Assembly (NCBI GenBank): GCA_022509205.1
Contig: JAFLTR010000002.1
Coordinates: 1-64,000, forward strand
Source: Muribaculaceae bacterium
GTDB taxonomy: Bacteria; Bacteroidota; Bacteroidia; Bacteroidales; Muribaculaceae
Length of the DNA: 64,000 nt
Reading direction: 5' to 3'
Each line of letters starts with the position of its first letter. Within the stretch, counting starts at the first letter, position 1. A program made the translations under genes and the position numbers. Below the pieces are notes generated by a model. It saw only the letters and a program-made list of their open reading frames with translations, searched no databases and had not been told where the DNA came from. Of this stretch, positions 36,742-47,308 are shown one piece after another.

Positions 36742-36859
36742 AATTCTCCGGCCATTCATAATTTCACACTCCCTCACCTTATCCTTTCAAATTATTTTGG
36801 TAACTTTACAAGACAGTATGGAGAATTCCTGATCCCTTGAAACAAAATAATATCTTTTT

Positions 36860-38041
36860 ATGGACCAGAACCACCTGAATGATCCTCAAAATAAAGTTCC
36901 GACTGATAAGCACCCATCTTTAAAACAGAGATGGGAGAAACTTCAGCAGAATAAATATTTTGCGATGGCCAAGAAGATTTTTGGTTACGTATTCAGGTAT
37001 GGATTCCCATTAGCCGTTTCGGTTTGTCTCATACTTTGGTTGTTTCATAAAGTGAATTTCCATCAGGTGATGGATATCGTGCATCATGGCTGTAACTACC
37101 TTTACATAGGGATAATGATGGTTACAACAGCTATCGCTCTTATGATTCGTGGAGTGAGGTGGGGACTACAGTTGACGGCAGCAGGCGTCAAACCAATGAC
37201 GACTTTCTGCGAATTCGTTACTTTATTCGGAGCTTACGCTCTCAATCTTGTTTTCCCTCAAATGGGAGAGGCGTGGAGATGTGTTTTCGTCAGTAAACGT
37301 CAGAAAGCCCCTCTTTCTACGGTAATAGGCACAGATATCGGAGATAGGTTTGTCGACTGGGTTATAATAATGATTCTTTTTATTATTGCTCTAATAGTAG
37401 CCCATCCCTTCATTATGGAATTTCTCAACCATTATGAGATAGGAAGAGAGGTGAAGAATGTGGTGTCAAACGCCACTCTATGGGTCTCCGTGGGAGGTAG
37501 TATTGCTTTCCTTGTGGCTATTCTTTATTTCTTCCGGTCAAAAAAATGGGTGCAATCTATTGTCCTAAATATAAAAAGGATGTGGCATGGATTTAGTATT
37601 ATCTTCCACATGAAATTGTGGTGGCTTTATCTTCTACTATCTATCTTTACCTGGATTTGTTATTATATTGAAACTTATGTCTGTTTTTTCTCTTTCGACT
37701 ACACTATGGCCCTGGTCAACCAGCCGGGCATGGCTTATGGACTTATCCCGGGTCTTGTGGCCTTTGTGTTCGGAGCCCTCTCAATGGGAATCCCGTCGAA
37801 TGGAGGACTGGGACCCTGGAACCTTGCCATAATGTTCGCGCTCTCGCTCTTCGGTGTGAGTAACACTGAAGGAACTGCTTTCAGCATCGTTATGTGGTCA
37901 TTCCAGGCAATGACCTATGTATTCCTCGGCCTGATTGCATTAGCTTATATAATGGTGACCGGACGGAAACTAAAAAAGGATTCCGAAACCACGATGGAAT
38001 CGTCTACCACCCCTGAAACAAACCCAACCACCACAAACTAA
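36860..38041 (+). CDS. Flippase-like integral membrane protein (LPG synthase TM/AglD family)
   Basis: A 393-aa polytopic protein with about eight transmembrane helices, matching the UPF0104/lysylphosphatidylglycerol synthase TM-domain family. It opens with a soluble basic stretch (1-35) and ends with a Ser/Thr/Pro-rich tail. Typical family segments are LMIRGVRWGLQL, TLFGAYALNLVFPQMGEAWRC, DRFVDWVIIMILF and GIPSNGGLGPWNLAIMFAL. No catalytic aminoacyl-transferase domain is present, so a lipid-flipping or lipid-linked sugar role is more likely than amino-acylation. It is monocistronic. A possible -7 box (TAACTTTA) lies at 36800. Confidence 0.85.
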   Translation: MDQNHLNDPQNKVPTDKHPSLKQRWEKLQQNKYFAMAKKIFGYVFRYGFPLAVSVCLILWLFHKVNFHQVMDIVHHGCNYLYIGIMMVTTAIALMIRGVRWGLQLTAAGVKPMTTFCEFVTLFGAYALNLVFPQMGEAWRCVFVSKRQKAPLSTVIGTDIGDRFVDWVIIMILFIIALIVAHPFIMEFLNHYEIGREVKNVVSNATLWVSVGGSIAFLVAILYFFRSKKWVQSIVLNIKRMWHGFSIIFHMKLWWLYLLLSIFTWICYYIETYVCFFSFDYTMALVNQPGMAYGLIPGLVAFVFGALSMGIPSNGGLGPWNLAIMFALSLFGVSNTEGTAFSIVMWSFQAMTYVFLGLIALAYIMVTGRKLKKDSETTMESSTTPETNPTTTN

Positions 38042-38163
38042 TTGCAAATTTGATTCTGAAATATATTCGAAAATTTAATGAGTATCCGGGAAAATCCCCA
38101 AACCTTAATTTTATGAGTGAACTTTTGAAAAGTTCTTCCCAATATTTGTTAACTCTCTGCTAA

Positions 38164-38188
38164 AGAGGAATTTTTCCCAAAATCCTCT
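38164..38188 (+). terminator. Weak hairpin after the flippase-like gene
   Basis: AGAGGA-a-TTTT and AAAATCCTCT pair around TCCC. A second palindrome AAGAAATTttAATTTCTT follows at 38194-38211. There is no strong T-run. Otherwise the 287-base gap between the flippase-like gene and enolase shows nothing recognisable. Confidence 0.35.
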
Positions 38189-38271
38189 CAAACAAGAAAT
38201 TTTAATTTCTTAACGCCCCCCTTCATTTCTTTGAGTATTTAGAAGGATAAACGATAATGTTATAAATAACA

Positions 38272-38301
38272 AAGGAGGATATGCTTTCACACATCCTCCT
38301 T
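38272..38301 (-). terminator. Intrinsic terminator after enolase
   Basis: On the minus strand AAGGAGGAT...ATCCTCCTT forms a nine-base stem just beyond the enolase stop, followed by TTTG TTATT. Confidence 0.65.
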
Positions 38302-38328
38302 ATTGATTTATATCTTCTAAGATCCGGA

Positions 38329-39657
<1,329 letters not shown>

Positions 39658-39735
39658 TTATCTCTTCTTTAGATATGCTTAACTTTGAAGTTGTAAATCT
39701 ATTTTTATATTATCTAAGGTTAAACAACTTCTTTG

Positions 39736-39766
39736 CAAAGATACAGATTAATACTCAAAATCACAA
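39736..39766 (-). promoter_or_regulatory. Promoter for eno
   Basis: The minus strand has TTGTG (39766-39762) and, about 19 bases on, TATCTTTG (39743-39736), a good -33/-7 pair. The leader to the ATG is about 100 nt. A CTTTGCAAAG palindrome overlaps the -7 box. Confidence 0.6.
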
Positions 39767-39779
39767 TATTTTTCAGCCA

Positions 39780-41174
39780 ATGCCGGAACTATCGGAAATA
39801 AGAAATTTGATCCTCAAACATCTCCCTTTTGTGCCCAATGAAGAGCAGGTTGCTCTTATTCAGGGATTAGCCTGGTTTATCGACCAAAGGTCCCCCCAAG
39901 AGGTGTTTGTTCTTAACGGATATGCCGGCACGGGTAAAACATCCATAATGGGCGCTCTGGTAAAGTCGCTTGCCGAAATTAAAAGAAAAGTTGTGGTCAT
40001 GGCTCCTACGGGAAGGGCTGCTAAAGTGGCTGCTAAACTTGCATTCGGTCAGGCTTCAACTATCCATAAAAGACTTTTTCGAGGCAATTCATTAGATCCT
40101 GCAAACTCAGCGTTTTTCCTGGCACAGAATACTGAAACCGATACTATCTTCATAGTAGACGAAGCCTCTTTAATCACAGACGGTTCCACTCTTAATAATT
40201 CCCTGCTTCTACAGCTTATCAGATATGTCTACTCGGGATCGGGATGCAGCCTGATACTTGTAGGAGATTCTGCACAGTTGCCTCCGGTGGGCCAGGAGAT
40301 TTCTTATGCAATGAATCCTGACCGCCTGCGACAGATAGGTCTAAACCCTTTATTCTTCACTTTGGAGCAACCGGTCCGTCAGGCTTCCGACAGTGGTATT
40401 CTCTTCAATGCCACTATAGCCCGTAGATTTCTTTTCGAAAACTATCCTATAGATCAATTCGCTCTCTATAAAAATGGATTCGAAGATGTGCGTATAATTG
40501 ATCCCTCAGAAATGTTAGATGAGCTTTCATCTTCTTGGGCCCGTGTGGGAAAAGATGAGACTATTGTAATAACTCGATCAAACTTCAGGGCAAATATGAT
40601 CAACAACACTATCCGGCGTTATCTCCTGGATGCAGAAAGTCCCCTGATGGCCGGTGAGAGAATAGTGATTTCAAAAAACGATTATTACTGGAGCCGAATC
40701 AATAAACTCAAAAATTTCCTGGCAAATGGCGAGATTGCCGAAGTAGTGAGGGTAGGTTCAAAGACTAAAAAATATGGGCGCTGGTTTGCAGAAACAGAGC
40801 TTCAAGTGCCCACTACCGGAGAGACAATTTCAGCCCAGATAATGCTAAGAAGCCTTGTGGCAGAGGGTCCCCAGATTCCTCGAGAGGAGATGGAGAGATT
40901 CTACAATAGGGTCTTGGCATCAACTGAAGGAGAACTATCAATCAAGATAAAGGCTGCACTTGAAGACCCTTATTACAACGCCCTCCAAGTAAAATATGGC
41001 TATTGTGTGACCTGCCACAAAGCCCAGGGAGGGCAATGGAAGCATGTTTATATCGACCTTGGTGGACTTCCGCCGGATTTCTCTCAGTCTGACTTCTTCC
41101 GTTGGCTCTATACTGCTATAACCCGTGCTACAGAGAGAATATATTTTATCAATTCTCCTTTCCCGGAAGAATAA
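39780..41174 (+). CDS. RecD/Dda-like SF1 DNA helicase
   Basis: A 464-aa superfamily 1B-type helicase. It has the Walker A region GYAGTGKTSIMG near residues 55-66, Walker B IVDEASLI, motif III LVGDSAQLPPVG, and the C-terminal UvrD_C_2 segment YCVTCHKAQGGQWKHVYIDL followed by FRWLYTAITRATE (motif VI). The ORF track starts at 39645, but the first 45 residues are AT-rich leader. The ATG at 39780 (MPELSEIRNLILKHL) fits relatives. Similar stand-alone helicases of Bacteroidetes are probably repair or replication-restart enzymes; the exact role is not shown. Confidence 0.88.
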   Translation: MPELSEIRNLILKHLPFVPNEEQVALIQGLAWFIDQRSPQEVFVLNGYAGTGKTSIMGALVKSLAEIKRKVVVMAPTGRAAKVAAKLAFGQASTIHKRLFRGNSLDPANSAFFLAQNTETDTIFIVDEASLITDGSTLNNSLLLQLIRYVYSGSGCSLILVGDSAQLPPVGQEISYAMNPDRLRQIGLNPLFFTLEQPVRQASDSGILFNATIARRFLFENYPIDQFALYKNGFEDVRIIDPSEMLDELSSSWARVGKDETIVITRSNFRANMINNTIRRYLLDAESPLMAGERIVISKNDYYWSRINKLKNFLANGEIAEVVRVGSKTKKYGRWFAETELQVPTTGETISAQIMLRSLVAEGPQIPREEMERFYNRVLASTEGELSIKIKAALEDPYYNALQVKYGYCVTCHKAQGGQWKHVYIDLGGLPPDFSQSDFFRWLYTAITRATERIYFINSPFPEE

Positions 41175-41256
41175 AAAACCGCTGGATCAATTGCCTACAA
41201 ATGACAATGATATTCAGGCCGTCTAAATGCAAAAAGTTTCCGATGAGAGTTAAGAC

Positions 41257-42840
41257 TTAAAATTCGCTCGAAAAATGGAACTTTATCTTCGGGAAATCTG
41301 TCTGAGCCATCTGTAAAACATAGTTTGAATCGGCCATGAATACATCTCTACCCTCCTTATCCGTAGCCATGAACTGATGTTTTCTTTTCTTGAAAGCATC
41401 TAAAGCTGCCGGGTCATCGCTCTCTATCCAGCAGGCTTTATACATGCTCATCGGTTCCCATCGGCATTGAGCTCCGTATTCATGCAGAAGACGGTATTGA
41501 ATCACCTCAAATTGGAGTTGACCTACAGTACCAATGATTTTCCGGCCATTGAAAGAGCTTGTAAACAGTTGAGCCACACCTTCATCCATCAGTTGTTTGA
41601 TACCCTTGTCAAGCTGCTTGGCTTTCATGGGATCGGCATTCTCTATATATTTGAACATTTCCGGGGAAAATGAAGGTAATCCTTTGAAATGGATATTCTC
41701 TCCCGATGTAAGGGTATCCCCTATCTTGAAATTCCCGGTGTCAGGTATCCCCACGATGTCTCCCGGAAAAGCCTCTTCCACCACGCTCTTCTTCTGAGCC
41801 ATGAATGCTGTAGGAGCAGCAAATTTCATAACCTTGTCGCTTCTCACGTGTTTATATCCCACATTCCTTTCGAATTTTCCCGAACAAACTTTCACAAATG
41901 CGATACAGGAACGATGATTGGGATCCATATTCGCATGAATCTTGAATACAAATCCGGAAAATCCCTCTTCATCGGGATTTATGGTTCTCTCTTCTGCAAC
42001 AACAGGCTTGGGAGAGGGTGCTATCTTGACAAAACAATTCAGAAGCTCTTTGACTCCGAAAGTATTCAGAGCCGAGCCAAAGAAGACAGGAGCCACTTTC
42101 CCTTCAAGATATTCCTCCACATTAAACTCCGGATAAACTCCATCAATCAACTCAATATCTTCGCGAAGTTTCTCAGCGTCAGCATGTCCCACTAATTCAT
42201 CCACCACAGGATTGTTTACATCGTCAATCTCGACACGTTCACTTATAGTCTGTTTGGAGGGAGTGAAAAGGTCAAGGCCATGTTCATAAAGATTGTAGAC
42301 ACCTTTGAACTTGGCTCCTATATTTATTGGCCAAGTGAGGGGGACAACCTTTATTTTCAGTTCATTTTCAAGTTCATCAAGGATATCGAACGGGTCTCGG
42401 CCCTCACGGTCGAGCTTATTTACAAAAATAATTACGGGAGTGTTTCTCATCCTGCATACTTCCATCAGTCTACGGGTCTGAGTCTCCACACCTTTAGCTA
42501 CATCCACCACTATGATAACTGAATCAACTGCCGTCAGAGTCCTGAATGTGTCTTCCGCAAAATCCTGGTGACCCGGAGTGTCAAGGATATTTATCTTATA
42601 TCCGTCATACTCGAATCCCATTACTGAGGTAGCTACTGATATACCCCTCTGCTTCTCTATCTCCATCCAGTCGGATGTAGCCGTTTTCTTTATCTTATTA
42701 CTTTTAACAGCACCCGCAACATGAATTGCACCTCCGAAAAGCAAAAGTTTCTCAGTCAAGGTGGTCTTTCCGGCGTCAGGATGCGAAATAATTGCGAATG
42801 TCCTTCTCTTCTCTATCTCCTTCTTTAATTCTTCACTCAT
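41257..42840 (-). CDS. prfC: Peptide chain release factor 3
   Basis: A 527-aa translational GTPase that recycles RF1/RF2 after termination. It has G1 [13 protein letters not shown], the switch II region [12 protein letters not shown], the [10 protein letters not shown]4 motif, then domain II and the RF3-specific C-terminus. The internal [28 protein letters not shown] is RF3-specific. The length fits the family. It lies 61 bases downstream of the DUF4924 gene on the same strand and may share a transcript. Confidence 0.96.
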   Translation of the reverse strand: MSEELKKEIEKRRTFAIISHPDAGKTTLTEKLLLFGGAIHVAGAVKSNKIKKTATSDWMEIEKQRGISVATSVMGFEYDGYKINILDTPGHQDFAEDTFRTLTAVDSVIIVVDVAKGVETQTRRLMEVCRMRNTPVIIFVNKLDREGRDPFDILDELENELKIKVVPLTWPINIGAKFKGVYNLYEHGLDLFTPSKQTISERVEIDDVNNPVVDELVGHADAEKLREDIELIDGVYPEFNVEEYLEGKVAPVFFGSALNTFGVKELLNCFVKIAPSPKPVVAEERTINPDEEGFSGFVFKIHANMDPNHRSCIAFVKVCSGKFERNVGYKHVRSDKVMKFAAPTAFMAQKKSVVEEAFPGDIVGIPDTGNFKIGDTLTSGENIHFKGLPSFSPEMFKYIENADPMKAKQLDKGIKQLMDEGVAQLFTSSFNGRKIIGTVGQLQFEVIQYRLLHEYGAQCRWEPMSMYKACWIESDDPAALDAFKKRKHQFMATDKEGRDVFMADSNYVLQMAQTDFPKIKFHFSSEF

Positions 42841-42900
42841 TTCAAATTAGTGTGTTAGAATGATCTTTTTCCGCATGTAACCTTGGTTTTTATTTCTCTG

Positions 42901-43449
42901 TCAGTTCAGATTTAGTTCGTTATTGTAATCCTGTTTATAGTACATCGCGAGCACTGCCAGGAACTTTGATATCTGAGCAGCTGCTTGTTTAGTTTCCTCA
43001 GAAATTTCCTTCCCCTGAAGTCGGAGCAAAAGGATACCGTAGAGAGCGTTGAAACAAGTCTCGATTTCTCCTGCCTTATTTTCTCCGGCTTTTGCCCTTA
43101 ATTCCACAATAATGGGCAATGTGTGATAGAATTGAGCCGAATAAGAGGCAAACTTATCGTTGCCGAGAAGTTGTCGGTGGAGATCCTCCAATTGGATTAT
43201 CACATTCTTGTTGATCTGGAGATGTCCTTTATCTGTCACCCCCTCCCGACGCATCATATCGATCAAGGATTCATACCAGTCTCTCATCTCCTTTCTCTGA
43301 GTATCGGAAAGATCCCTATATTGGTCGATAATAGTGGTCTGAATCTTATCGATGTCGAGTCTATTGGCCCTTATAAGATCCTCTATCTGCCACATATAAA
43401 GCAGATATTCCGCTATATTTTCTTTTTTCTTTACTGAAGCTGTGATCAT
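42901..43449 (-). CDS. DUF4924 family protein
   Basis: A 182-aa all-helical soluble protein resembling DUF4924, a family largely confined to Bacteroidetes. It opens with KKKENIAEYLLYMWQIEDLIRANRLD, has a repeated hydrophobic/charged helix pattern, and ends in KFLAVLAMYYKQDYNNELNLN. No catalytic motif is visible and the function is unknown. It follows the upstream lipoprotein gene by 11 bases and precedes prfC, so the three may be co-transcribed. Confidence 0.82.
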   Translation of the reverse strand: MITASVKKKENIAEYLLYMWQIEDLIRANRLDIDKIQTTIIDQYRDLSDTQRKEMRDWYESLIDMMRREGVTDKGHLQINKNVIIQLEDLHRQLLGNDKFASYSAQFYHTLPIIVELRAKAGENKAGEIETCFNALYGILLLRLQGKEISEETKQAAAQISKFLAVLAMYYKQDYNNELNLN

Positions 43450-43460
43450 CTTGTCAGAAA

Positions 43461-44735
43461 TTACTTATAATCTTTTATACACCTCACAGAAAAGGCATCT
43501 GCTTTTGAAGAAGCTGCAGAGGGCGAAACTGTTATCATTTCTTTTCCTGTCTGGTCTTTCACTTGAAATGCCAGCACCGCCATTGCACCCCCGGCGATTG
43601 AAGATGAAGGTGCATTGCTCCAATAATTACCCCACAAACCGCTCATGCTACCCATAAGCATTGCATAAGAACCATCGAAACGGGCTGCTGCAGGGAAAAA
43701 CAACGAGTTACCTTCATTAACTATAAAATGCCAGCCATAATTATAGTCATCCAGACTAATGATGCCGTCATCATTAATATCTTCTACATTGAAGTCTTCA
43801 AATGTCCAGGCATATCCACCGCTCTCTGTGAAAAAGGAGAATACATTTATGGGAGGTACACGCCAACCTGCTGGCGAAGGATCGTAACAAGTTTTTTCTC
43901 CTATGTAGATCGGAGTGTTTAATTTATCTTTTTCCTCACCACGCGGATTCCCCCATAAACTGTCGTCACTATTTTCAGGACTTAGCCAGTCTCTTGAAAC
44001 CGAGAACTGGGAGTAATTGGAAAGGCATACTGTTGGATGAGAAATAGAATATTCCATTGTGTTGTTTTCATTGTTGGCCCAGTCAGAATTTGTTATTTCA
44101 ATCTGATTCCCATTAATGTCATAAATAGGATGCCCTTTTGTGGATGTGTCGCCGGTTACAGTTGGAGAAGCCGGAAAAGGATCCTTCCTCCCCCATTGAT
44201 ATAACATTCCGTATGAATCAGCATCTCCGGGAGTGTTGTTCAGGGCTCCGATATTCATGTTCATTACTTCAAAACCGGTCTCCAAAGATACGGCTTCAAT
44301 TCTTTCCACCGGCATCCAGATATGCCAGCTCCATTCTATCTCATTCTTATCGTTTAGAACTGCAATTACAGCGTTACCTTCTGCCTTGGTTACCTCAAAT
44401 ACAACATAAGGAGTATCGCCATCTTCTAACTCTACATATTTTATCAATCCCTTTTCAGTCTGCCACAATAATTCGGCCCTGACCGGGGATATCTCCGGAG
44501 GAACCGGCAAGCCCTCACCTAGATTAAACTGATTATCGGCCTTGAATTTGTAAGTTCCGGATTGTTGCACTATATAACAGTTCGCCATCTCATCCGCACT
44601 CAGATTTATAACCTCTGCGGATGGTTGCTCCTCAGGATCCTCTTTCGGATCATCAATTTCTTTATTGTTATTGTCGCATGAAAAAAAGAGAAGAAATCCT
44701 GATAAAATTGTAAAACTATAAAATATTTTTTTCAT
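43461..44735 (-). CDS. Surface lipoprotein with FISUMP-like C-terminal domain
   Basis: A 424-aa lipoprotein. The lipobox (FLLFFSC, Cys about 20) is followed by a Glu/Asp/Pro-rich tether (DNNNKEIDDPKEDPEEQP), a form often seen on surface-exposed lipoproteins in Bacteroidetes. A beta-rich N-terminal domain leads into a C-terminal module typical of Bacteroides fimbrillin/FISUMP-like proteins (YGMLYQWGRKDPFPA, CYDPSPAGWRVP, and the final SSKADAFSVRCIKD). A dockerin-like DINDDGIISLDDYN loop (about 317-330) suggests calcium binding. The exact role (adhesin, fimbrial part or glycan-related) cannot be decided. It sits upstream of the DUF4924 gene. Confidence 0.75.
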   Translation of the reverse strand: MKKIFYSFTILSGFLLFFSCDNNNKEIDDPKEDPEEQPSAEVINLSADEMANCYIVQQSGTYKFKADNQFNLGEGLPVPPEISPVRAELLWQTEKGLIKYVELEDGDTPYVVFEVTKAEGNAVIAVLNDKNEIEWSWHIWMPVERIEAVSLETGFEVMNMNIGALNNTPGDADSYGMLYQWGRKDPFPASPTVTGDTSTKGHPIYDINGNQIEITNSDWANNENNTMEYSISHPTVCLSNYSQFSVSRDWLSPENSDDSLWGNPRGEEKDKLNTPIYIGEKTCYDPSPAGWRVPPINVFSFFTESGGYAWTFEDFNVEDINDDGIISLDDYNYGWHFIVNEGNSLFFPAAARFDGSYAMLMGSMSGLWGNYWSNAPSSSIAGGAMAVLAFQVKDQTGKEMITVSPSAASSKADAFSVRCIKDYK

Positions 44736-44753
44736 CTTTTTATAAGATTTTTC

Positions 44754-46253
44754 TTAATTCCTTAATTTAAGTTTAACAACATTTTCTACATGATGGGTAT
44801 GGGGGAACATATCCACCGGCTGCACTTTCTCAACCTTATAGAGAGGATCAAGCAAAGCTATATCACGAGCCTGGGTGGCCGGATTACAGCTGACATAAAC
44901 GATTATCTCAGGCTTGGCTTTTAAAATTACATCCACTACATCTTCATGCATTCCGGCTCGTGGCGGATCCACTATCATGACATCCGGATGGCCATGTTTT
45001 TCTATAAACTTTTCGTTTAAGACGTCCTTCATATCTCCGGCATAGAATTCCGTGTTACCGATACCGTTGATCTCAGAATTTATCCTTGCATCCTTCACGG
45101 CATCCTCCACGTATTCTATTCCAATCACCTTTTGTGCCTGTTTCGCCACAAAATTGGCGATTGTTCCTGTCCCGGTATATAAGTCATAGACAATCGGCTT
45201 CCTCTCCAAGGTTTTCCCTTCTGTCAATCCGGCAAATTCGGCCGTTGTGCAGTATAATTTTTCGGCTTGTCTTGAGTTTGTCTGATAGAAGGATTTAGCA
45301 CTGATCCGGAATTTAAGATCTCCCATTTTTTCCTCAATATAGCCGGGGCCATGAAAAACATTGACTTCTTGATCTGCTATCGAATCGTTCACCTTACGGT
45401 TGATAACATAAACCAACGTTGTAATCTCCGGAAAGGTATTTTGAAGTTCTTTTAAGAAAGTTTCTATCCTTTCAATAGCATTTCCATTCTCATCTGCTGA
45501 ATCTCCAAACACCACGCATACCATTAGTTCCCCGGTAGTAACCGGTCTTATCATTAGGGTTCTCAATAATCCCTTGTTTCCTTTGATATCATAAAAAGCA
45601 GTGGTGGAGTCTCCGAGTTCCGCCCTCTCCTCCAGTTCAAGACCTTTCTCATATATAAAGTTACGAATCCGGTCACCGATCGAATCTTGCAAGTGGCATT
45701 TCTTGATATGCAACACTTTGTCGAAAGAGCCCGGTATATGGAAACCCACTGCATTACTGCCCTCTTCCACCTCTTTCTCTCCTCGGATTTCCTCCCAGCT
45801 TCTCCATCTTTTATTGGAGAATGTATATTCCATTTTGTTACGGTATTTCCACGTCTCCTCGGAGCCAAGAGTCATCGGTATTTCAGGTAATTCCACTTTT
45901 GCAATTCTTTCAAGGGCATCTACAACCTGCTGACGCTTGAATTTCAATTGCTCATCGTATGGAAGATGCTGCCATTTGCAACCGCCACAGACTCCAAAAT
46001 AGTCACACTTTGGAGTAATTCTCAAAGGTGAAGGGCTGACTATCTGAGTTATGCGTCCCTCGGCATAGCTATGTTTCTTCTTCTCTATCTTAACATCCAC
46101 TATATCGCCGGGCGCTCCATAGGGGATAAATATAACAATCGGATTTTCATCGGTATCCTTTAATTTCACCTTTGCGATTGCCTTTCCCTCGGCAGCCACT
46201 CCCGTGATTTCGATGCCTTTCAATTCCGGTAAATCCTTTCGTTTTCTTCCCAT
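44754..46253 (-). CDS. rlmD: 23S rRNA (uracil-C5)-methyltransferase RlmD-type
   Basis: A 499-aa RNA m5U methyltransferase of the RumA/RlmD family. It has an N-terminal TRAM-like domain, an iron-sulphur cluster segment CDYFGVCGGCKWQHL, the SAM-binding YDLYTGTGTIANFVA, and the motif DPPRAGMHEDVV. The catalytic cysteine lies in SCNPATQARDIALL. The listed start at 46274 is a TTG that is part of the -7 box TAAATTTG, so the ATG at 46253 (MGRKRKDLPEL) is used. It is divergent from alkD. Confidence 0.92.
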   Translation of the reverse strand: MGRKRKDLPELKGIEITGVAAEGKAIAKVKLKDTDENPIVIFIPYGAPGDIVDVKIEKKKHSYAEGRITQIVSPSPLRITPKCDYFGVCGGCKWQHLPYDEQLKFKRQQVVDALERIAKVELPEIPMTLGSEETWKYRNKMEYTFSNKRWRSWEEIRGEKEVEEGSNAVGFHIPGSFDKVLHIKKCHLQDSIGDRIRNFIYEKGLELEERAELGDSTTAFYDIKGNKGLLRTLMIRPVTTGELMVCVVFGDSADENGNAIERIETFLKELQNTFPEITTLVYVINRKVNDSIADQEVNVFHGPGYIEEKMGDLKFRISAKSFYQTNSRQAEKLYCTTAEFAGLTEGKTLERKPIVYDLYTGTGTIANFVAKQAQKVIGIEYVEDAVKDARINSEINGIGNTEFYAGDMKDVLNEKFIEKHGHPDVMIVDPPRAGMHEDVVDVILKAKPEIIVYVSCNPATQARDIALLDPLYKVEKVQPVDMFPHTHHVENVVKLKLRN

Positions 46254-46271
46254 ATAATCTGTTTTCGGATG

Positions 46272-46279
46272 CAAATTTA
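46272..46279 (-). promoter_or_regulatory. -7 promoter box for rlmD
   Basis: The minus strand reads TAAATTTG and overlaps the TTG that the ORF track used as a start. The real ATG is 18 bases further in. Confidence 0.5.
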
Positions 46280-46351
46280 CTCATTTTATAAAAAATTTAA
46301 AAATGTTTCTGATTTAGAATCCCTCGCTCCCATTTCGTTAGAATTAGCTTA

Positions 46352-46380
46352 TTGACCTGAATAAAAAATTTGTAAATTTG
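46352..46380 (+). promoter_or_regulatory. Promoter for alkD-like gene
   Basis: TTGAC at 46352 and TAAATTTG at 46373-46380 form a -33/-7 pair. The listed TTG start at 46378 lies inside the -7 box, so translation must begin downstream, at ATG 46429. Confidence 0.6.
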
Positions 46381-46428
46381 CCGGAAGAGGAAAATAGAAC
46401 TTTCTATGACATTTACAATAATAAAATT

Positions 46429-47157
46429 ATGACAGTTGCAGAACTCATCAATGAGGAAATGTCTTCTTTATATGATGCTAAACAGTCCGAGAATCTGAGT
46501 CGGTTCTTCAAGACCGGTAAAGGTCAATATGGCGAGGGAGATAAATTTCTTGGAATAAAAGTGCCTTTTACAAGAAGCGTTGTAAAGAAATATAGCAAGG
46601 TTGTCTCTTTGGAAGATATAGAAAATTTATTGGCTTCTCCATGGCATGAAATACGACTCGCAGGGTTTCTTCTTTTGCTGCAACTCTATAAAAGAAGTCT
46701 TAAAGAGAAAGACACGAAGAAAACGATTAACCTGGTGGATTTCTATCTTGCCAATATAGATAAAGGGAATAATTGGGATATGGTGGATCTTGTTTCGGAG
46801 TTTATTCTTGGAGACTGGATCTTAAGAAACCCCGGAAATGAAAAGATATTAATAAATTTAGCCGGGATGCAGGGATATCTTTGGCATCAAAGAGTAGCTA
46901 TTGTTTCAACCCACTTGCTTATTAAAGCGGGAAAATTTGAAACGACTTTTCAAATAGCTGAAAAATTTCTGACCCATCCTCATGATCTCATACATAAAGC
47001 CACAGGGTGGATGCTTCGTGAAGTTGGCAAAAGAGGCGGGAGACAAGAACTAATAACTTTTCTTGAAAAATATAAATCTGATATGCCAAGAACTATGCTC
47101 CGTTATGCTATTGAGAAATTCTCTGAGGAGGAACGGAAATATTTTATGAGAAAGTGA
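46429..47157 (+). CDS. DNA alkylation repair protein (AlkD-like HEAT repeats)
   Basis: A 242-aa all-helical AlkD/AlkC-type protein built of HEAT-like repeats. AlkD relatives excise N3- and N7-alkylpurines from DNA. It shows the family pattern: FFKTGKGQYGEGDKFLGIKVPFTRSV, LLASPWHEIRLAGFLLLLQLY, NWDMVDLVSEFILGDWI, and near the end THPHDLIHKATGWMLREVGKRGG. The Trp/Asp residues expected to surround the lesion are present, but activity is not proved. The start is ATG 46429 (MTVAELINEEM), set by the promoter. Confidence 0.9.
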   Translation: MTVAELINEEMSSLYDAKQSENLSRFFKTGKGQYGEGDKFLGIKVPFTRSVVKKYSKVVSLEDIENLLASPWHEIRLAGFLLLLQLYKRSLKEKDTKKTINLVDFYLANIDKGNNWDMVDLVSEFILGDWILRNPGNEKILINLAGMQGYLWHQRVAIVSTHLLIKAGKFETTFQIAEKFLTHPHDLIHKATGWMLREVGKRGGRQELITFLEKYKSDMPRTMLRYAIEKFSEEERKYFMRK

Positions 47158-47287
47158 ACTTATGATATTCTCAGATAATGTAGTTGGAAGAGACATGGAA
47201 TCGGCTGGTGAATGGAGAGGATGAATTTCAAGATGTTTGATGTTCCCCTTCCGATTTGATTGCAACCAAATTTTTTGGAAAAAGAAT

Positions 47288-47295
47288 TAATTTTG
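47288..47295 (+). promoter_or_regulatory. -7 promoter box for the module A two-component genes
   Basis: TAATTTTG lies 13 bases before the ATG of the module A response regulator. It suggests that the regulator/kinase pair is made from a housekeeping-sigma promoter, unlike its sigma-54 target operon. Confidence 0.5.
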
Positions 47296-47308
47296 CCAAA
47301 CAAAAGAA